A stretch of 5,878 bases of DNA, taken from positions 1 through 5,878 of the forward strand of contig DTYX01000054.1 in the NCBI GenBank assembly GCA_012961655.1. Direction: 5' to 3'. A program made the position numbers and the translations under genes. This document shows, one piece after another, positions 5,809-5,878 of the stretch. Under the pieces are notes generated by a model that had not been told where the DNA came from, searched no databases, and saw only the letters and a program-made list of their open reading frames with translations. Positions within the stretch are counted from its first letter, which is position 1, and every line of letters begins with the position of its first letter. Source of the DNA: Candidatus Poribacteria bacterium (GTDB taxonomy: Bacteria; Poribacteria; WGA-4E; DTYX01).

Positions 5809-5878
5809 TTGATAGGGACGATATTGATTATAGCCCTTTGTGAAGCATGAAATGTGAATGAAGAGAAGGTTATCATCA

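Noticed and set aside
5847..5878. Possible start of another gene at the right edge (ATG 5858 giving MKRRLSS, or GTG 5854)
   Set aside because: Only a few codons are visible and no ribosome binding site precedes either start, so nothing can be supported.

Overview
This 5.9 kb window carries six protein-coding genes and no RNA gene, CRISPR array or transposase. The long signal-peptide-bearing TonB-dependent outer-membrane receptor points to a diderm (Gram-negative) bacterium. Base composition is moderate and genes are interspersed with hairpin repeats, as in many uncultured bacteria with large genomes. The lineage cannot be fixed from the sequence; a FCB-group or Poribacteria-like origin is only a guess.

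Layout. (1) Positions 1-215: a GC-rich hairpin repeat at the left edge, two similar ATCT-N3-AGAT palindromes, and a candidate extended -10 promoter. (2) Positions 216-1407, plus strand: a two-gene unit overlapping by 26 nt. It encodes a membrane-anchored protein with three TPRs and a receiver-domain protein that lacks several canonical receiver residues. (3) Positions 1439-2473, minus strand: a complete zinc-dependent medium-chain dehydrogenase, convergent with the receiver gene. (4) Positions 2474-2765: non-coding. (5) Positions 2766-5018, minus strand: a TonB-dependent receptor with an N-terminal carboxypeptidase-regulatory-like domain. (6) Positions 5019-5319: a divergent intergenic region with a compound inverted repeat (two mini-hairpins inside longer arms) and a good sigma-70-like promoter. 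(7) Positions 5320-5808, plus strand: two small genes of unknown function, separated by an inverted repeat that overlaps the apparent start of the second.

How the genes relate. Only the TPR/receiver pair, and more weakly the two small genes, look like functional units. The TPR/receiver pair suggests a membrane-tethered scaffold working with a probably phosphorylation-independent receiver. No histidine kinase, output domain or effector is visible, so its role is open. The dehydrogenase and the receptor share a strand but are 292 bp apart, and nothing in the sequence ties them together. The points most worth a second look are the degenerate receiver, the compound inverted repeat at 5089-5156, and the start-overlapping inverted repeat at 5575-5610. 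I do not see clear evidence of a complete new system.
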